Source of the DNA: Anaerolineales bacterium | GTDB taxonomy: Bacteria > Chloroflexota > Anaerolineae > Anaerolineales > UBA11579 | Direction of reading: 5' to 3' | Length of the DNA stretch: 64,000 nt | Assembly: GCA_025808555.1 (NCBI GenBank) | Contig: CP075526.1 | Coordinates: 1,755,064-1,819,063, forward strand | In this document: positions 36,101 to 43,878 of the stretch, in pieces | Numbering within the stretch: the first letter of the stretch is position 1 | Layout: each line of letters opens with the position of its first letter | Position numbers and translations under genes: made by a program | Notes under the pieces: generated by a model | Database searches by the model: none | The model's input: only the letters and a program-made list of their open reading frames with translations | Told to the model about the DNA's origin: nothing

Positions 36101-36112
36101 GGATTAAGTGTA
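36098..36112 (-). promoter_or_regulatory. Leaderless-type promoter of the cystathionine beta-synthase gene
   Basis: On the minus strand TACACT (36112-36107) is followed by TAATCC and ATG (36100). The same ACTTAATCCATG context recurs at ruvX. Confidence 0.6.
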
Positions 36113-36137
36113 ACAGAGGGGCAGAGAGCGCTGAGGC

Positions 36138-37253
36138 CTAATGGCAATTGTTTGCCACATGCTCCTCATACGTCACCGCGAACAGATGCGCTCCGGAGCC
36201 ATCGCAAGCCGCCTGGAAATAGTAATAGGGCGAAGCCGCGGGGAAGGCGACCGCCTGCAGCGCCTCGCCGCTGGGGGCGGCGATGGGGCTGGGCGGCAGG
36301 CCCGCGTAGAGGTACGTGTTGTAGGGCGAGTCTGTTTGCAGATCCGCGCCCGTCAGCGGGCTGGGCCACCATTGGCCGCGGCCATCCAGACCCACGGCGT
36401 ACTGCACAGTGGGGTCGGCTTGCAGCTTCATGCCAATATCCAGCCGGTTGTGGAACACCGAAGCGATCAGCGCCATCTCCGAGTTGATGACCGATTCGCG
36501 CTCCACGATGGAGGCCAGGATCAGCGCGTCGTAGATACTGAGGTTTTGCGCCTGGAAGCCGGCCACCAACTCAGGCGTCATCTGGTTCGAGAACACATCG
36601 CTTTGCAGCAGGGTCAGCAGCAGGGCGATGCCGTCCGCCTCGCGCGGGATCTCGTAGCTGCCGGGCAGCAGGAAGCCCTCCAACGTGGAGCCGATCGGCA
36701 TCTCCGCGTACAGCGCCAGCTCGTTGGGCGTGGAGGTCGCCAGGCGAATGAACTCTTCGGGCGAGACATTCACGCCGGCGCTGGGCAGGCTGGCGGCGAT
36801 CTCCTCCAGCCGCCAGCCGGGCAGGATGACCAGGGTCACGTGCTCCGGCGTGGGGTCGAGCAGGGCATCGGCGAGCTCGACCGAGCTCATCGCTGCGCTG
36901 AGTTGAAAGGTGCCCGCTTGCAGCTGGGTGTCTTTGCCGGTGTAAAAGAGATAGTTGCTGAACAGCTGGCCCTCATGGATCAGATCGTCGTGCCACAGGC
37001 GTGAGACGATCTGGCTGGTCGCTTCGCCCTGTGGGATGGTGAAGCGCACCGGCGCGGCGGCCGGGTCCACGGGGCGGCGCAAGGCTTCGGCGCGCCAGCC
37101 TAGCTCCAGGCCAATGCGCACGCGCTGGAAGGTGGTGAGGCTGGGCGCGGGCGGGCCGAACAAATCTTCGGCGCGGGCCAGCAAGGTGCTGCCGCCGAGG
37201 AAGGCCAGGAAAGCGAGGAGGGCTACGAAACCGAGGACAATGAAGGTACGCAT
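36138..37253 (-). CDS. mltG: Endolytic transglycosylase MltG
   Basis: The 371-residue protein has an N-terminal membrane helix (about residues 5-26), a LysM-like segment and a YceG/MltG catalytic domain. Signatures are FLLPGSYEIP, the catalytic Glu in ASIVERES, ASVFHNRLDIGMKLQADPTVQYA and SPYNTYLYAGLPPSPIAAP. MltG cuts nascent glycan strands at the outer face of the membrane and so sets strand length. It lies 4 nt behind ruvX in an operon, a common bacterial pairing. Confidence 0.95.
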   Translation of the reverse strand: MRTFIVLGFVALLAFLAFLGGSTLLARAEDLFGPPAPSLTTFQRVRIGLELGWRAEALRRPVDPAAAPVRFTIPQGEATSQIVSRLWHDDLIHEGQLFSNYLFYTGKDTQLQAGTFQLSAAMSSVELADALLDPTPEHVTLVILPGWRLEEIAASLPSAGVNVSPEEFIRLATSTPNELALYAEMPIGSTLEGFLLPGSYEIPREADGIALLLTLLQSDVFSNQMTPELVAGFQAQNLSIYDALILASIVERESVINSEMALIASVFHNRLDIGMKLQADPTVQYAVGLDGRGQWWPSPLTGADLQTDSPYNTYLYAGLPPSPIAAPSGEALQAVAFPAASPYYYFQAACDGSGAHLFAVTYEEHVANNCH

Positions 37254-37257
37254 CTTT

Positions 37258-37671
37258 TTACCCGTTGATCGATTGTTTTTGGTTATCCAGATAGTCTTGC
37301 AAGATTACTGCCGCGGCGCTGGCGTCAATGTCGTGCGTACCTGCACCCAACGCCCGGCGGGCCGCCAGCGCTTCCTGCGTGCTGTAGCTCTCTTCCCATA
37401 ATTGCACCGGGATGCTGGTGGCCGCCCGCAGAGCGCCGGCCAACCGGGCCGCTTTGCGCCCGCTGTAGTTGGGCTGGCCGTCCTCACCGAAGGCCTGGCC
37501 CACGATGATGCGCTCGGCGGCGTGCTGCGCCGCCAGGGCGGCGATGTGGGCCGCATCGCCGCTGCGGCTCTCGTGCGCCAGCACTTGTAAGGGGCTGGCG
37601 ATGGTGCCGCTGGCATCGCTCAGCGCGATGCCGATACGCCTGTCACCGGGGTCTACGGCCAGAATCCGCAT
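37258..37671 (-). CDS. ruvX: YqgF/RuvX-type nuclease (pre-16S rRNA processing / Holliday junction)
   Basis: The 137-residue RNase H-fold protein has the conserved ILAVDPGDRRIGIALSD with the first catalytic Asp, then IIVGQAFGEDGQPN, LWEESYSTQEA with the catalytic Glu, and DIDASAAAVILQDYL with the final Asp. Family members mature the 5' end of 16S rRNA and may resolve Holliday junctions. It precedes mltG by 4 nt. TATACT lies 6 nt before the ATG (leaderless). Confidence 0.94.
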   Translation of the reverse strand: MRILAVDPGDRRIGIALSDASGTIASPLQVLAHESRSGDAAHIAALAAQHAAERIIVGQAFGEDGQPNYSGRKAARLAGALRAATSIPVQLWEESYSTQEALAARRALGAGTHDIDASAAAVILQDYLDNQKQSING

Positions 37672-37683
37672 GGATTAAGTATA
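37669..37683 (-). promoter_or_regulatory. Leaderless-type promoter of ruvX-mltG
   Basis: On the minus strand TATACT (37683-37678) is followed by TAATCC and ATG (37671). Confidence 0.6.
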
Positions 37684-37773
37684 CAAGCAGAGAATCCACG
37701 GATGAGCGCAGATAACACTGCGGATGAATGGACTTCTGATGTACCGCTTTTTACATCTGTATGTATCTGTGGG

Positions 37774-38157
37774 CTATTCCATCCCCGTAAATTTTGCCCT
37801 GCGCTCCTCGGCCATGATGCGTAAATAGATGCCTTCCATGGTCAAGGCCGGTTTGGGCATGCTGACCTTGGGCGGCAGGTCCCAGCTCTCCTTACGGGCG
37901 ATGCGCGCATTGGCAAAGGTGGGGATGCCAAATTCCTCGGCTAGCAGGCGGATGTCCGCCTTGCTGGTGACCAGCGCCAGCGGCACGCGCAGGCGCAGGC
38001 AGCGGCGGGCGGCCAGCTGCAGCACCAGCCGCGGCGCACGCGGCTCGCCGCGCTCGGGCCACAGCAGGATGACGCGGCCCTGCGCCCCGCCGCGGATACG
38101 CGCCAGGGCGGCGCGCCAATCGCCACTGGCCGGCAGCTGGATCTGGGAGGTCTTCAC
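37774..38157 (-). CDS. Conserved hypothetical protein (Rossmann-like segment)
   Basis: I do not recognise this 127-residue protein. It has GRVILLWPERGEPRAP, LRLRVPLALVTSKADIRLLAEEFGIPTFANARIARK and a short basic tail, a pattern compatible with a small alpha/beta domain. I start at the GTG at 38157 because TATACT lies exactly 6 nt upstream on this strand; the longer frame (ATG at 38190) would overlap that box. Similar segments occur at the N-terminus of larger Chloroflexota proteins, so this could be a stand-alone domain. Confidence 0.6.
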   Translation of the reverse strand: MKTSQIQLPASGDWRAALARIRGGAQGRVILLWPERGEPRAPRLVLQLAARRCLRLRVPLALVTSKADIRLLAEEFGIPTFANARIARKESWDLPPKVSMPKPALTMEGIYLRIMAEERRAKFTGME

Positions 38158-38169
38158 GCCATCAGTATA
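38155..38169 (-). promoter_or_regulatory. Leaderless-type promoter with GTG start
   Basis: On the minus strand TATACT (38169-38164) is followed by GATGGC and GTG (38157). Confidence 0.5.
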
Positions 38170-38265
38170 GGCAAGGGCGGCACGCGCCACAAACGCGAAC
38201 GAGCGCCAGCTTGGCTTAACAAAAAATGCGCCGCAGCTGCGGCGTATTTTTACATTGATATGCGG

Positions 38266-39396
38266 CTACTTGGCCTTCGCCAAAATCTCGCGGATGGCGG
38301 CCAGCACCAGGGTGACGTACTCCCGGCGGCTGCTGTGGCCCATCAGGCCAATGCGCCAGATCTGGCCCTTCAGCGGGCCAAGGCCGGCGCCAACCTCGAT
38401 GCCGTAATCCGCCAGCAGGTGGTTCTTCACATGGTCGTGCGAGGCGGTGGGGGGCACTTTGACGGCGGTCACGGTGGGCAGGCGGTGCTCACGCGCCACC
38501 AGCATCTCCATATCCAGGTCTTCCACACCCTTCCACAAGTCCTCGGCGTTCTGCTTGTGGCGAGCGAATCGCGCCTCCAAGCCTTCTTCAGCCACGATGC
38601 GCAGCGCTTCGCGCATGGCGTAGTTCAATTGGATGGGGGCGGTGTGATGGTAGGTGCGCTCCTTGCCCCAATACTTGTGCACTTCGTCCAGCGAGAGATA
38701 CCAGTTGCCCACGCCCACCTTGCGGTCGGCCAGGGCCTTCTCAGCGCGCGGGCCAAAAGTGAGCGGCGCCAAGCCGGGCGAGGCGGAGATGGCCTTCTGC
38801 GAACCGCTGAAGGCCGCGTCCACGTCCCACTCGTCCACCTGCACCGGCACGCCGCCCAACGAAGCCACCGTGTCGAGCACAAACAGGGTGCCGGCCTCGT
38901 GGGCTGCGGCAGCCAGTTCTTTGATGTGCGGCTGTTGTGCGCCGCTGGAAGTTTCGCCGTGCACTACGGCCAGCAGCTTGTACTTGTGCTGGCTGAGCTG
39001 CTTCTTGACCGCGTCCACGTCCAGCACCTGGCCCCAGGGAGCCTCAATGCGATCCACTGTGGCGCCATAGCGGCCGGCCATGTTGAACATTCGCTCACCG
39101 AAATAGCCGATGATGCCGATCAGCACGCGGTCGCCGGGCTCGATCAGGTTGCTGAGTGCAGCCTCCATGCCGGCGCTGCCGGTGCCGGAGACCGGAATGG
39201 TGAGGCGGTTCTGGGTTTGGAAGACGAAGCGCAGCAGCTCCTGCACATCATCCATGATCTGCAAAAAGGCCGGGTCCAGGTGGCCGATGACCGGCATGGC
39301 CATCGCCTGCAATACGCGGGCCGGCATCTCGCTGGGGCCGGGGCCTAAGAGAATTCGTTCGGGGGTGTCCAGATCGTGGAAGCGTTTGGGGTCCAT
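38266..39396 (-). CDS. Class V aminotransferase (alanine/serine-glyoxylate type)
   Basis: The start at 39396 follows AAGGAGAAG. The 376-residue PLP enzyme begins with the family-typical RILLGPGPSEMPARVLQAM, has PVSGTGSAGMEAAL, GETSSG, LDTVASLGG with the PLP-pyridine Asp, and the PLP lysine in SGSQKAIS. It closes with WRIGLMGHSS. It should transfer amino groups between alanine or serine and glyoxylate or pyruvate, linking glycine and serine metabolism. The exact pair is not certain. It is divergent from the PBP-like gene. Confidence 0.92.
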   Translation of the reverse strand: MDPKRFHDLDTPERILLGPGPSEMPARVLQAMAMPVIGHLDPAFLQIMDDVQELLRFVFQTQNRLTIPVSGTGSAGMEAALSNLIEPGDRVLIGIIGYFGERMFNMAGRYGATVDRIEAPWGQVLDVDAVKKQLSQHKYKLLAVVHGETSSGAQQPHIKELAAAAHEAGTLFVLDTVASLGGVPVQVDEWDVDAAFSGSQKAISASPGLAPLTFGPRAEKALADRKVGVGNWYLSLDEVHKYWGKERTYHHTAPIQLNYAMREALRIVAEEGLEARFARHKQNAEDLWKGVEDLDMEMLVAREHRLPTVTAVKVPPTASHDHVKNHLLADYGIEVGAGLGPLKGQIWRIGLMGHSSRREYVTLVLAAIREILAKAK

Positions 39397-39485
39397 GCAC
39401 TTCTCCTTCTGCAGGTATTTTACACCCTTGTAATTTATGCCGCGAATCACCGCGTTGGCCCGCCAAATATGCGAGAATCGGCGGC

Positions 39486-41828
39486 GTGTCACAGCCCCCG
39501 TTGATATTGCAGGTTGTACAGCTGGTCAAGCGCCGCCGCTCTCGCCGCCAGGCAGCTAGGCGCAGTCCCAGCGCGGTGGCGTCGCGCGCCGCCGGCTGGC
39601 TGCTGGCGGCGGCCAGCCTGCTGCTCGCCTTGCTGGCGGCCGCGGCGTTGCCGGCCTATCGCTATCTCACCTATGACCTGCCTGACGCGGGCATGCTGCC
39701 CGTGCTGATGGACCCGAAGCGCGGCTTGTTGCTGCAGCCCACCCGTTTGCAGGACCGTACGGGCATGCAAACGCTGGCGCAGCTTGTGCCAACCGCCGCG
39801 CCGCGCGAATTTATTGCGCTGGGCCAGGCGCCTTCTGTAGAGCAAGCGCTCATCGCCAGCAGCGACCCGCGCTTCTGGCAGCACAGCGGGGCGGGCTGGC
39901 TGCAAGGCCAGCCTGAGCCACATACGCTGGCCGAGCGCCTGGCAGCCGACTTGCTGCTGGCGGCCGAGCCGGAAGGTTGGCGCAAAGCGCTGCGCGCACG
40001 CGTGCTGGCCAGCGAGCTGACCGCCCGCTACGGGCAGCAGCAGGTGCTGGCCTGGGCCGTGAACAGTACGCATTTCGGACACTGGACCTTTGGCGCGCAG
40101 AGCGCGGCGCAGTTCTATTTTGACGTGCCGGCCAGCCAGCTTACGCTGGCGCAGGCCGCCGCCCTGCCGGCGATAGCCAACGCGCCTGAGCTGGACGCGC
40201 TGGCCACGCCCGCCGCGATCCAACCGCTGGCGCATCTGGTGCTGGTGAGCATGCACAGCCAGGGCATGATCGATGATGCGCAACTTGCTGCCGCGCAGTC
40301 GGAGTCGTTGCAATTCGCGCCGGATGCTGTGCCGCTGGCGCTGGACGCGTTTGCGCAACTGGCGCTGGAGCAGGCCACGCAGGCGTTGGGCGCGGCGCGC
40401 CTGGCCCGCGGTGGCCTGTCCCTGATCACCACCCAGGATGCGGATATGCAAGCTGCTTTTGCAGACCAGGGCAAAGCCGCCCTGGCTCTGGACGCACTGA
40501 ATGGCCGCGTGCTGGCGCTGGCGGGCGATGCGCAAGCAGGGCAGGTCGCTGGGAATGTGTTGCTCCCGTTTGTATACCTGGATTCGTTCGCGGCGGGCAA
40601 TGCCCCCGCCAGCCTGACCTGGAATTTTGACGCTGCAGCGCCCGCCGGGTTGCGCGGCCCGCTGAGCATGCGCACCGCCCTGGTGAACGGGCTGGCGCAG
40701 CCGGCGGAGGCCGCCTTGCAGCAAACCGGCCCGCTCCACACGGCCGGCGTGCTGGCCGCCGCCGGCCTGGACGCGTTTCGCAGCACACTCAGCGCGCCGC
40801 AGGCCGCCGAGCAGATCCTGAGTGCGGCCGCGGCCAGCCCGCTGGAGCTGGCCGCGGCGTATGCCAGCCTGAGCAGCGGCCAGCTGAGCGGCCAGTGGCT
40901 GGGCGGCCGGCTTCAGCCAGCCAGCCTGCTGTTCGCCACCGATGAGATGGGCGGCGTGGTTCTGGATTGGAGCCAGCCGCAATACGAAGCGCTGGCCAGC
41001 GCAGAGCTGGCCTTTCTGGTGAGCAATACCCTGAGCGATGTCAGCGTGCGCCCAGCACAAACGCGCCAGCGCATGCTGGCCCTGGGCCGCCCGGCCGCAT
41101 TGGCGCCCGAAGATGCGGGCGACTGGCAGTTGGGCTATTCGCCGCAGCGTGTGGTGCTGAGCCTTGAAGCGGCCGACTGGCCCGCCCTGTTCGCCGCCGC
41201 TCACGCCAACCTGCCCATCCGCGATTGGCAGGCGCCCGGCGGCTTGAGCTCGGTGATGGTGTGTGTGCCCTCCGGCCAATTGCCGGATGAGGACTGCCCG
41301 CAGACGCGCCGCGAATACTTCGTCATCGGCACCGAGCCGCGCTTTGCAGACACGCTATATGAACGCCTCGCAGTGAATTCGCTCAACGGCCGCCTGGCGA
41401 CCGTCTTCACGCCCGCCGAATTCGTGCACGAGGCTTTGTTTATGCGCGTGCCCACCGCGCAGCAGGCAGCCGCCCTGGCGGCCGACGTGCCGCTGCCGCC
41501 GGAGGATTTTGACAGCGTGCCCGCATACCCGGCAGGCGGCGCAGCGAGCCTGCTGCAGCCGGAGCGCTTCAGCGCGGTGAGCGAGACGGTGCTGGTGCGC
41601 GGCCAGGCAGATGCGCAAGCAGCTGGCTGGGATCTGCAAGTGGGGCAGGGCCTCTACCCGCGCCGCTGGCTGCAACTGGCCAGCGGCGGCAGCATGCAGC
41701 CGCGCGCCCAATGGGATACGCGTGGCCTGAGCGGCCTGTGGGTGATCCAGTTACAAGTCTGGGATGAGGATGGCGCGGTCAGCCGAGCCTATACGGTTGT
41801 GACCATAGAAAACAAAACGGACCAGTAG
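39486..41828 (+). CDS. Catalytically dead class A penicillin-binding protein homologue
   Basis: The 780-residue protein has one membrane helix (about 34-58), a GT51-like region (about 115-240), a transpeptidase-like region (about 300-600) and a C-terminal beta-sandwich (about 690-775). The fold-level pattern is clear: FGAQSAAQFYFDVPASQLTL matches the GT51 AAxxYF...LTLAEAA motif. Every catalytic motif is lost: the ED dyad reads SD (Ser126-Asp127), the second GT51 Glu is Ala189, SxxK reads NVLL (357-360), SxN reads GLA and KTG reads RPA. It is therefore probably a pseudo-enzyme with a scaffolding or regulatory role in wall synthesis. GTG start, with GAGAAT 7 nt upstream. Confidence 0.8.
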   Translation: MSQPPLILQVVQLVKRRRSRRQAARRSPSAVASRAAGWLLAAASLLLALLAAAALPAYRYLTYDLPDAGMLPVLMDPKRGLLLQPTRLQDRTGMQTLAQLVPTAAPREFIALGQAPSVEQALIASSDPRFWQHSGAGWLQGQPEPHTLAERLAADLLLAAEPEGWRKALRARVLASELTARYGQQQVLAWAVNSTHFGHWTFGAQSAAQFYFDVPASQLTLAQAAALPAIANAPELDALATPAAIQPLAHLVLVSMHSQGMIDDAQLAAAQSESLQFAPDAVPLALDAFAQLALEQATQALGAARLARGGLSLITTQDADMQAAFADQGKAALALDALNGRVLALAGDAQAGQVAGNVLLPFVYLDSFAAGNAPASLTWNFDAAAPAGLRGPLSMRTALVNGLAQPAEAALQQTGPLHTAGVLAAAGLDAFRSTLSAPQAAEQILSAAAASPLELAAAYASLSSGQLSGQWLGGRLQPASLLFATDEMGGVVLDWSQPQYEALASAELAFLVSNTLSDVSVRPAQTRQRMLALGRPAALAPEDAGDWQLGYSPQRVVLSLEAADWPALFAAAHANLPIRDWQAPGGLSSVMVCVPSGQLPDEDCPQTRREYFVIGTEPRFADTLYERLAVNSLNGRLATVFTPAEFVHEALFMRVPTAQQAAALAADVPLPPEDFDSVPAYPAGGAASLLQPERFSAVSETVLVRGQADAQAAGWDLQVGQGLYPRRWLQLASGGSMQPRAQWDTRGLSGLWVIQLQVWDEDGAVSRAYTVVTIENKTDQ

Positions 41829-41845
41829 CACTGGTCCGTTTTGTT
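41811..41845. terminator. Bidirectional terminator
   Basis: AACAAAACGGACCAGT / ACTGGTCCGTTTTGTT is a 16-bp perfect stem with AGC loop. It lies between the convergent PBP-like and ABC exporter genes and contains the PBP-like stop codon. Confidence 0.88.
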
Positions 41846-41863
41846 CTAAATGCATGCGCTGCG

Positions 41864-43864
41864 TTATTGGTTTGCCATTTCTTCTTGCTTCTTGAACTGA
41901 CTCATATACAAGTCGTAGTAAAAGCCCTTCTTCTCCAGCAATTCAGCGTGCTTGCCGCGCTCGATGATCTCGCCAGCTTTGAGCACCAGGATCACATCCG
42001 CGTTGCGGATGGTGCTGAGGCGGTGAGCAATCACAAAGCTCGTGCGCCCAGCCAGCAGCTTCTCCAGCGCGCTCTGGATCAGGCGCTCGGTGCGCGTGTC
42101 CACGCTGCTGGTCGCTTCGTCCAGGATGAGGATGCGCGGGTCGGCCAGGGCCGCACGCGCGATCGCCAGCAGCTGGCGCTGGCCCTGGCTCAAGCCAGAG
42201 CCGCGCTCGCCCAGCACGGTGTTGTACTTTTCCGGCAGGCGCTCGATGAAACTGTCGGCATGCGCCAGCCTGGCGGCCGCCATCACTTCGTCATCGGTGG
42301 CTTGCGGGCGGCCAAAGCGGATGTTCTCCATCACTGTGGTGCTGAACAAGAAGGTGTCTTGCAGCACAATGCCGATCTGCTGGCGCAGCGATTGCTGCGT
42401 GACGTCACGCACATCGGTGCCGTCGATCCTGACCGAGCCGCCGGTGACATCATAGAAGCGCGGGATCAAATTGATGATCGTGGTCTTGCCAGCGCCGGTG
42501 GGGCCGACGATGGCCACGGTCTGGCCCGGGTTGGCATAGAAGTTCACGTTGCGTAGCACCGGCTCGCCGGGCTTGTACTCCGCGCTCACATTGTCCAGCT
42601 CCACTTTGCCTTCGATCGCGCCCATCACCTTGGCGCCGGGCTTGTCTTGAATGTTCGGCTCCACATCCAGTAGGCCAAAGATGCGCTCGGCGCCGGCCAC
42701 CGCGCTCTGGATGTTGCCCCACAGCACGGCGATCTGCTGGATGGGCTGGTTGAAGCGCTGCACATAGCCCAGGAAGGTGATCACCAGACCGATGGAAACG
42801 GCCGTGCCGCCCAGCGAAGAGCCGTTGAGCAGCGCCAGGCCGCCGGCCACGGTGACGATGGCCAGCGCCAGGTAGCTCAGCGCCTCCAGCACCGGGGCCA
42901 GCGCCGAGGTGAAGGCTACCGCGCGCACATTGGCGTCACGGTTGGCGGCGTTGGTAGCGCGGAAGTGTTCGATGTTCTCCTCGGCGCGGTTGAAGGCTTG
43001 GGACTCGCGCACTGCCGAGATGCTCTCTTGCAAATTGGCGTTGACCGAGCCCATCTCCACCCGCGTCTTGCGGAAGGCTTTGCGCGCCTGCTCTGAGAAC
43101 CACCAGGTGGCGATCGCCATCAGCGGAGCGATGGCCATGCTCAGCAGAGCGAATTGCACATTTTTGCTCAGCATGTTGTAGGCAGTCCAGCCCAGCAGCA
43201 ATGCGCCGCTGATGACATTCACCAGGGCGAAGCTCATCGCCTGCTGGATGGTGTCGCTGTCGTTGGTGATGCGGCTCATCAGGTCGCCCACCTCGTTCTC
43301 GGCGTAGTAACCGACCGGCAGGCTATGCATATGGCGGAACAACTGGGCGCGCACATCCCGCAGCACGTGTTGGCCTGCCCAGCTCATTGAGAAGAAGGTC
43401 AAGCCGGTCAGGAAGGAAGCGATGATGAACAGCACGATCAATATCGCGATCAGCTGGCCCAGGCCGACCACGCGCTCTGCGTTGGTCAGGCTAGCCGGGT
43501 CGCTTGGCAAGTTGAAGTTAGCCAGCGCAAACGCGCCTTTGATGATGCGCTGGGTGGTCGTGCTTGGCTCCACGCCGCTGGCCAGCCAGCAGTTACTCTC
43601 GGCTGCCTCGCTGGCCTCGCCTGCCAGCGGCGAGGCCTCGCCGCCGAAGCTGGCGGCCGCGGCCGGGGTCAGGTAACAGTCGACGATCTGGCCAGTGAGC
43701 TCCGGCGTGGTGACTGAGGCCCAGGTGGAAATGATGACAAAGATGCCCGCCAGCAACAGGGCATACCAGAAGGGTTTGAAGTAAACCGCCAGGCGGCCCA
43801 GCGTCTCACTGGTCCGTTTGGGTTTCAGGGCTTCCTGGTCAAGTAATGCGCGGGTATTGAACAT
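41864..43864 (-). CDS. ABC exporter half-transporter, canonical-site subunit
   Basis: The 666-residue protein has six predicted membrane helices (about 30-390) and an ATPase domain. Walker A is GPTGAGKTT, signature LSQGQ, Walker B plus catalytic Glu ILILDEATSSVD, and H-loop IAHRLST. A ~70-residue Ala/Ser/Glu-rich loop sits between helices 1 and 2 (about 65-130), predicted outside. It lies 14 nt behind a second half-transporter gene with which it should form a heterodimer. Its own Walker motifs are intact, while its signature (LSQGQ instead of LSGGQ) faces the degenerate site of the partner. The substrate is unknown (drug or lipid). Confidence 0.93.
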   Translation of the reverse strand: MFNTRALLDQEALKPKRTSETLGRLAVYFKPFWYALLLAGIFVIISTWASVTTPELTGQIVDCYLTPAAAASFGGEASPLAGEASEAAESNCWLASGVEPSTTTQRIIKGAFALANFNLPSDPASLTNAERVVGLGQLIAILIVLFIIASFLTGLTFFSMSWAGQHVLRDVRAQLFRHMHSLPVGYYAENEVGDLMSRITNDSDTIQQAMSFALVNVISGALLLGWTAYNMLSKNVQFALLSMAIAPLMAIATWWFSEQARKAFRKTRVEMGSVNANLQESISAVRESQAFNRAEENIEHFRATNAANRDANVRAVAFTSALAPVLEALSYLALAIVTVAGGLALLNGSSLGGTAVSIGLVITFLGYVQRFNQPIQQIAVLWGNIQSAVAGAERIFGLLDVEPNIQDKPGAKVMGAIEGKVELDNVSAEYKPGEPVLRNVNFYANPGQTVAIVGPTGAGKTTIINLIPRFYDVTGGSVRIDGTDVRDVTQQSLRQQIGIVLQDTFLFSTTVMENIRFGRPQATDDEVMAAARLAHADSFIERLPEKYNTVLGERGSGLSQGQRQLLAIARAALADPRILILDEATSSVDTRTERLIQSALEKLLAGRTSFVIAHRLSTIRNADVILVLKAGEIIERGKHAELLEKKGFYYDLYMSQFKKQEEMANQ

Positions 43865-43878
43865 AGCTCTCCTGCAGC

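Noticed and set aside
35201-36487. 428-codon open frame opposite the cystathionine beta-synthase gene
   Set aside because: Antisense shadow spanning the 3' end of mltG and most of a certain PLP enzyme gene.
39489-41279. 596-codon open frame opposite the PBP-like gene
   Set aside because: Rich in Arg, Gln and Gly without recognisable motifs; the sense frame encodes a recognisable PBP fold.
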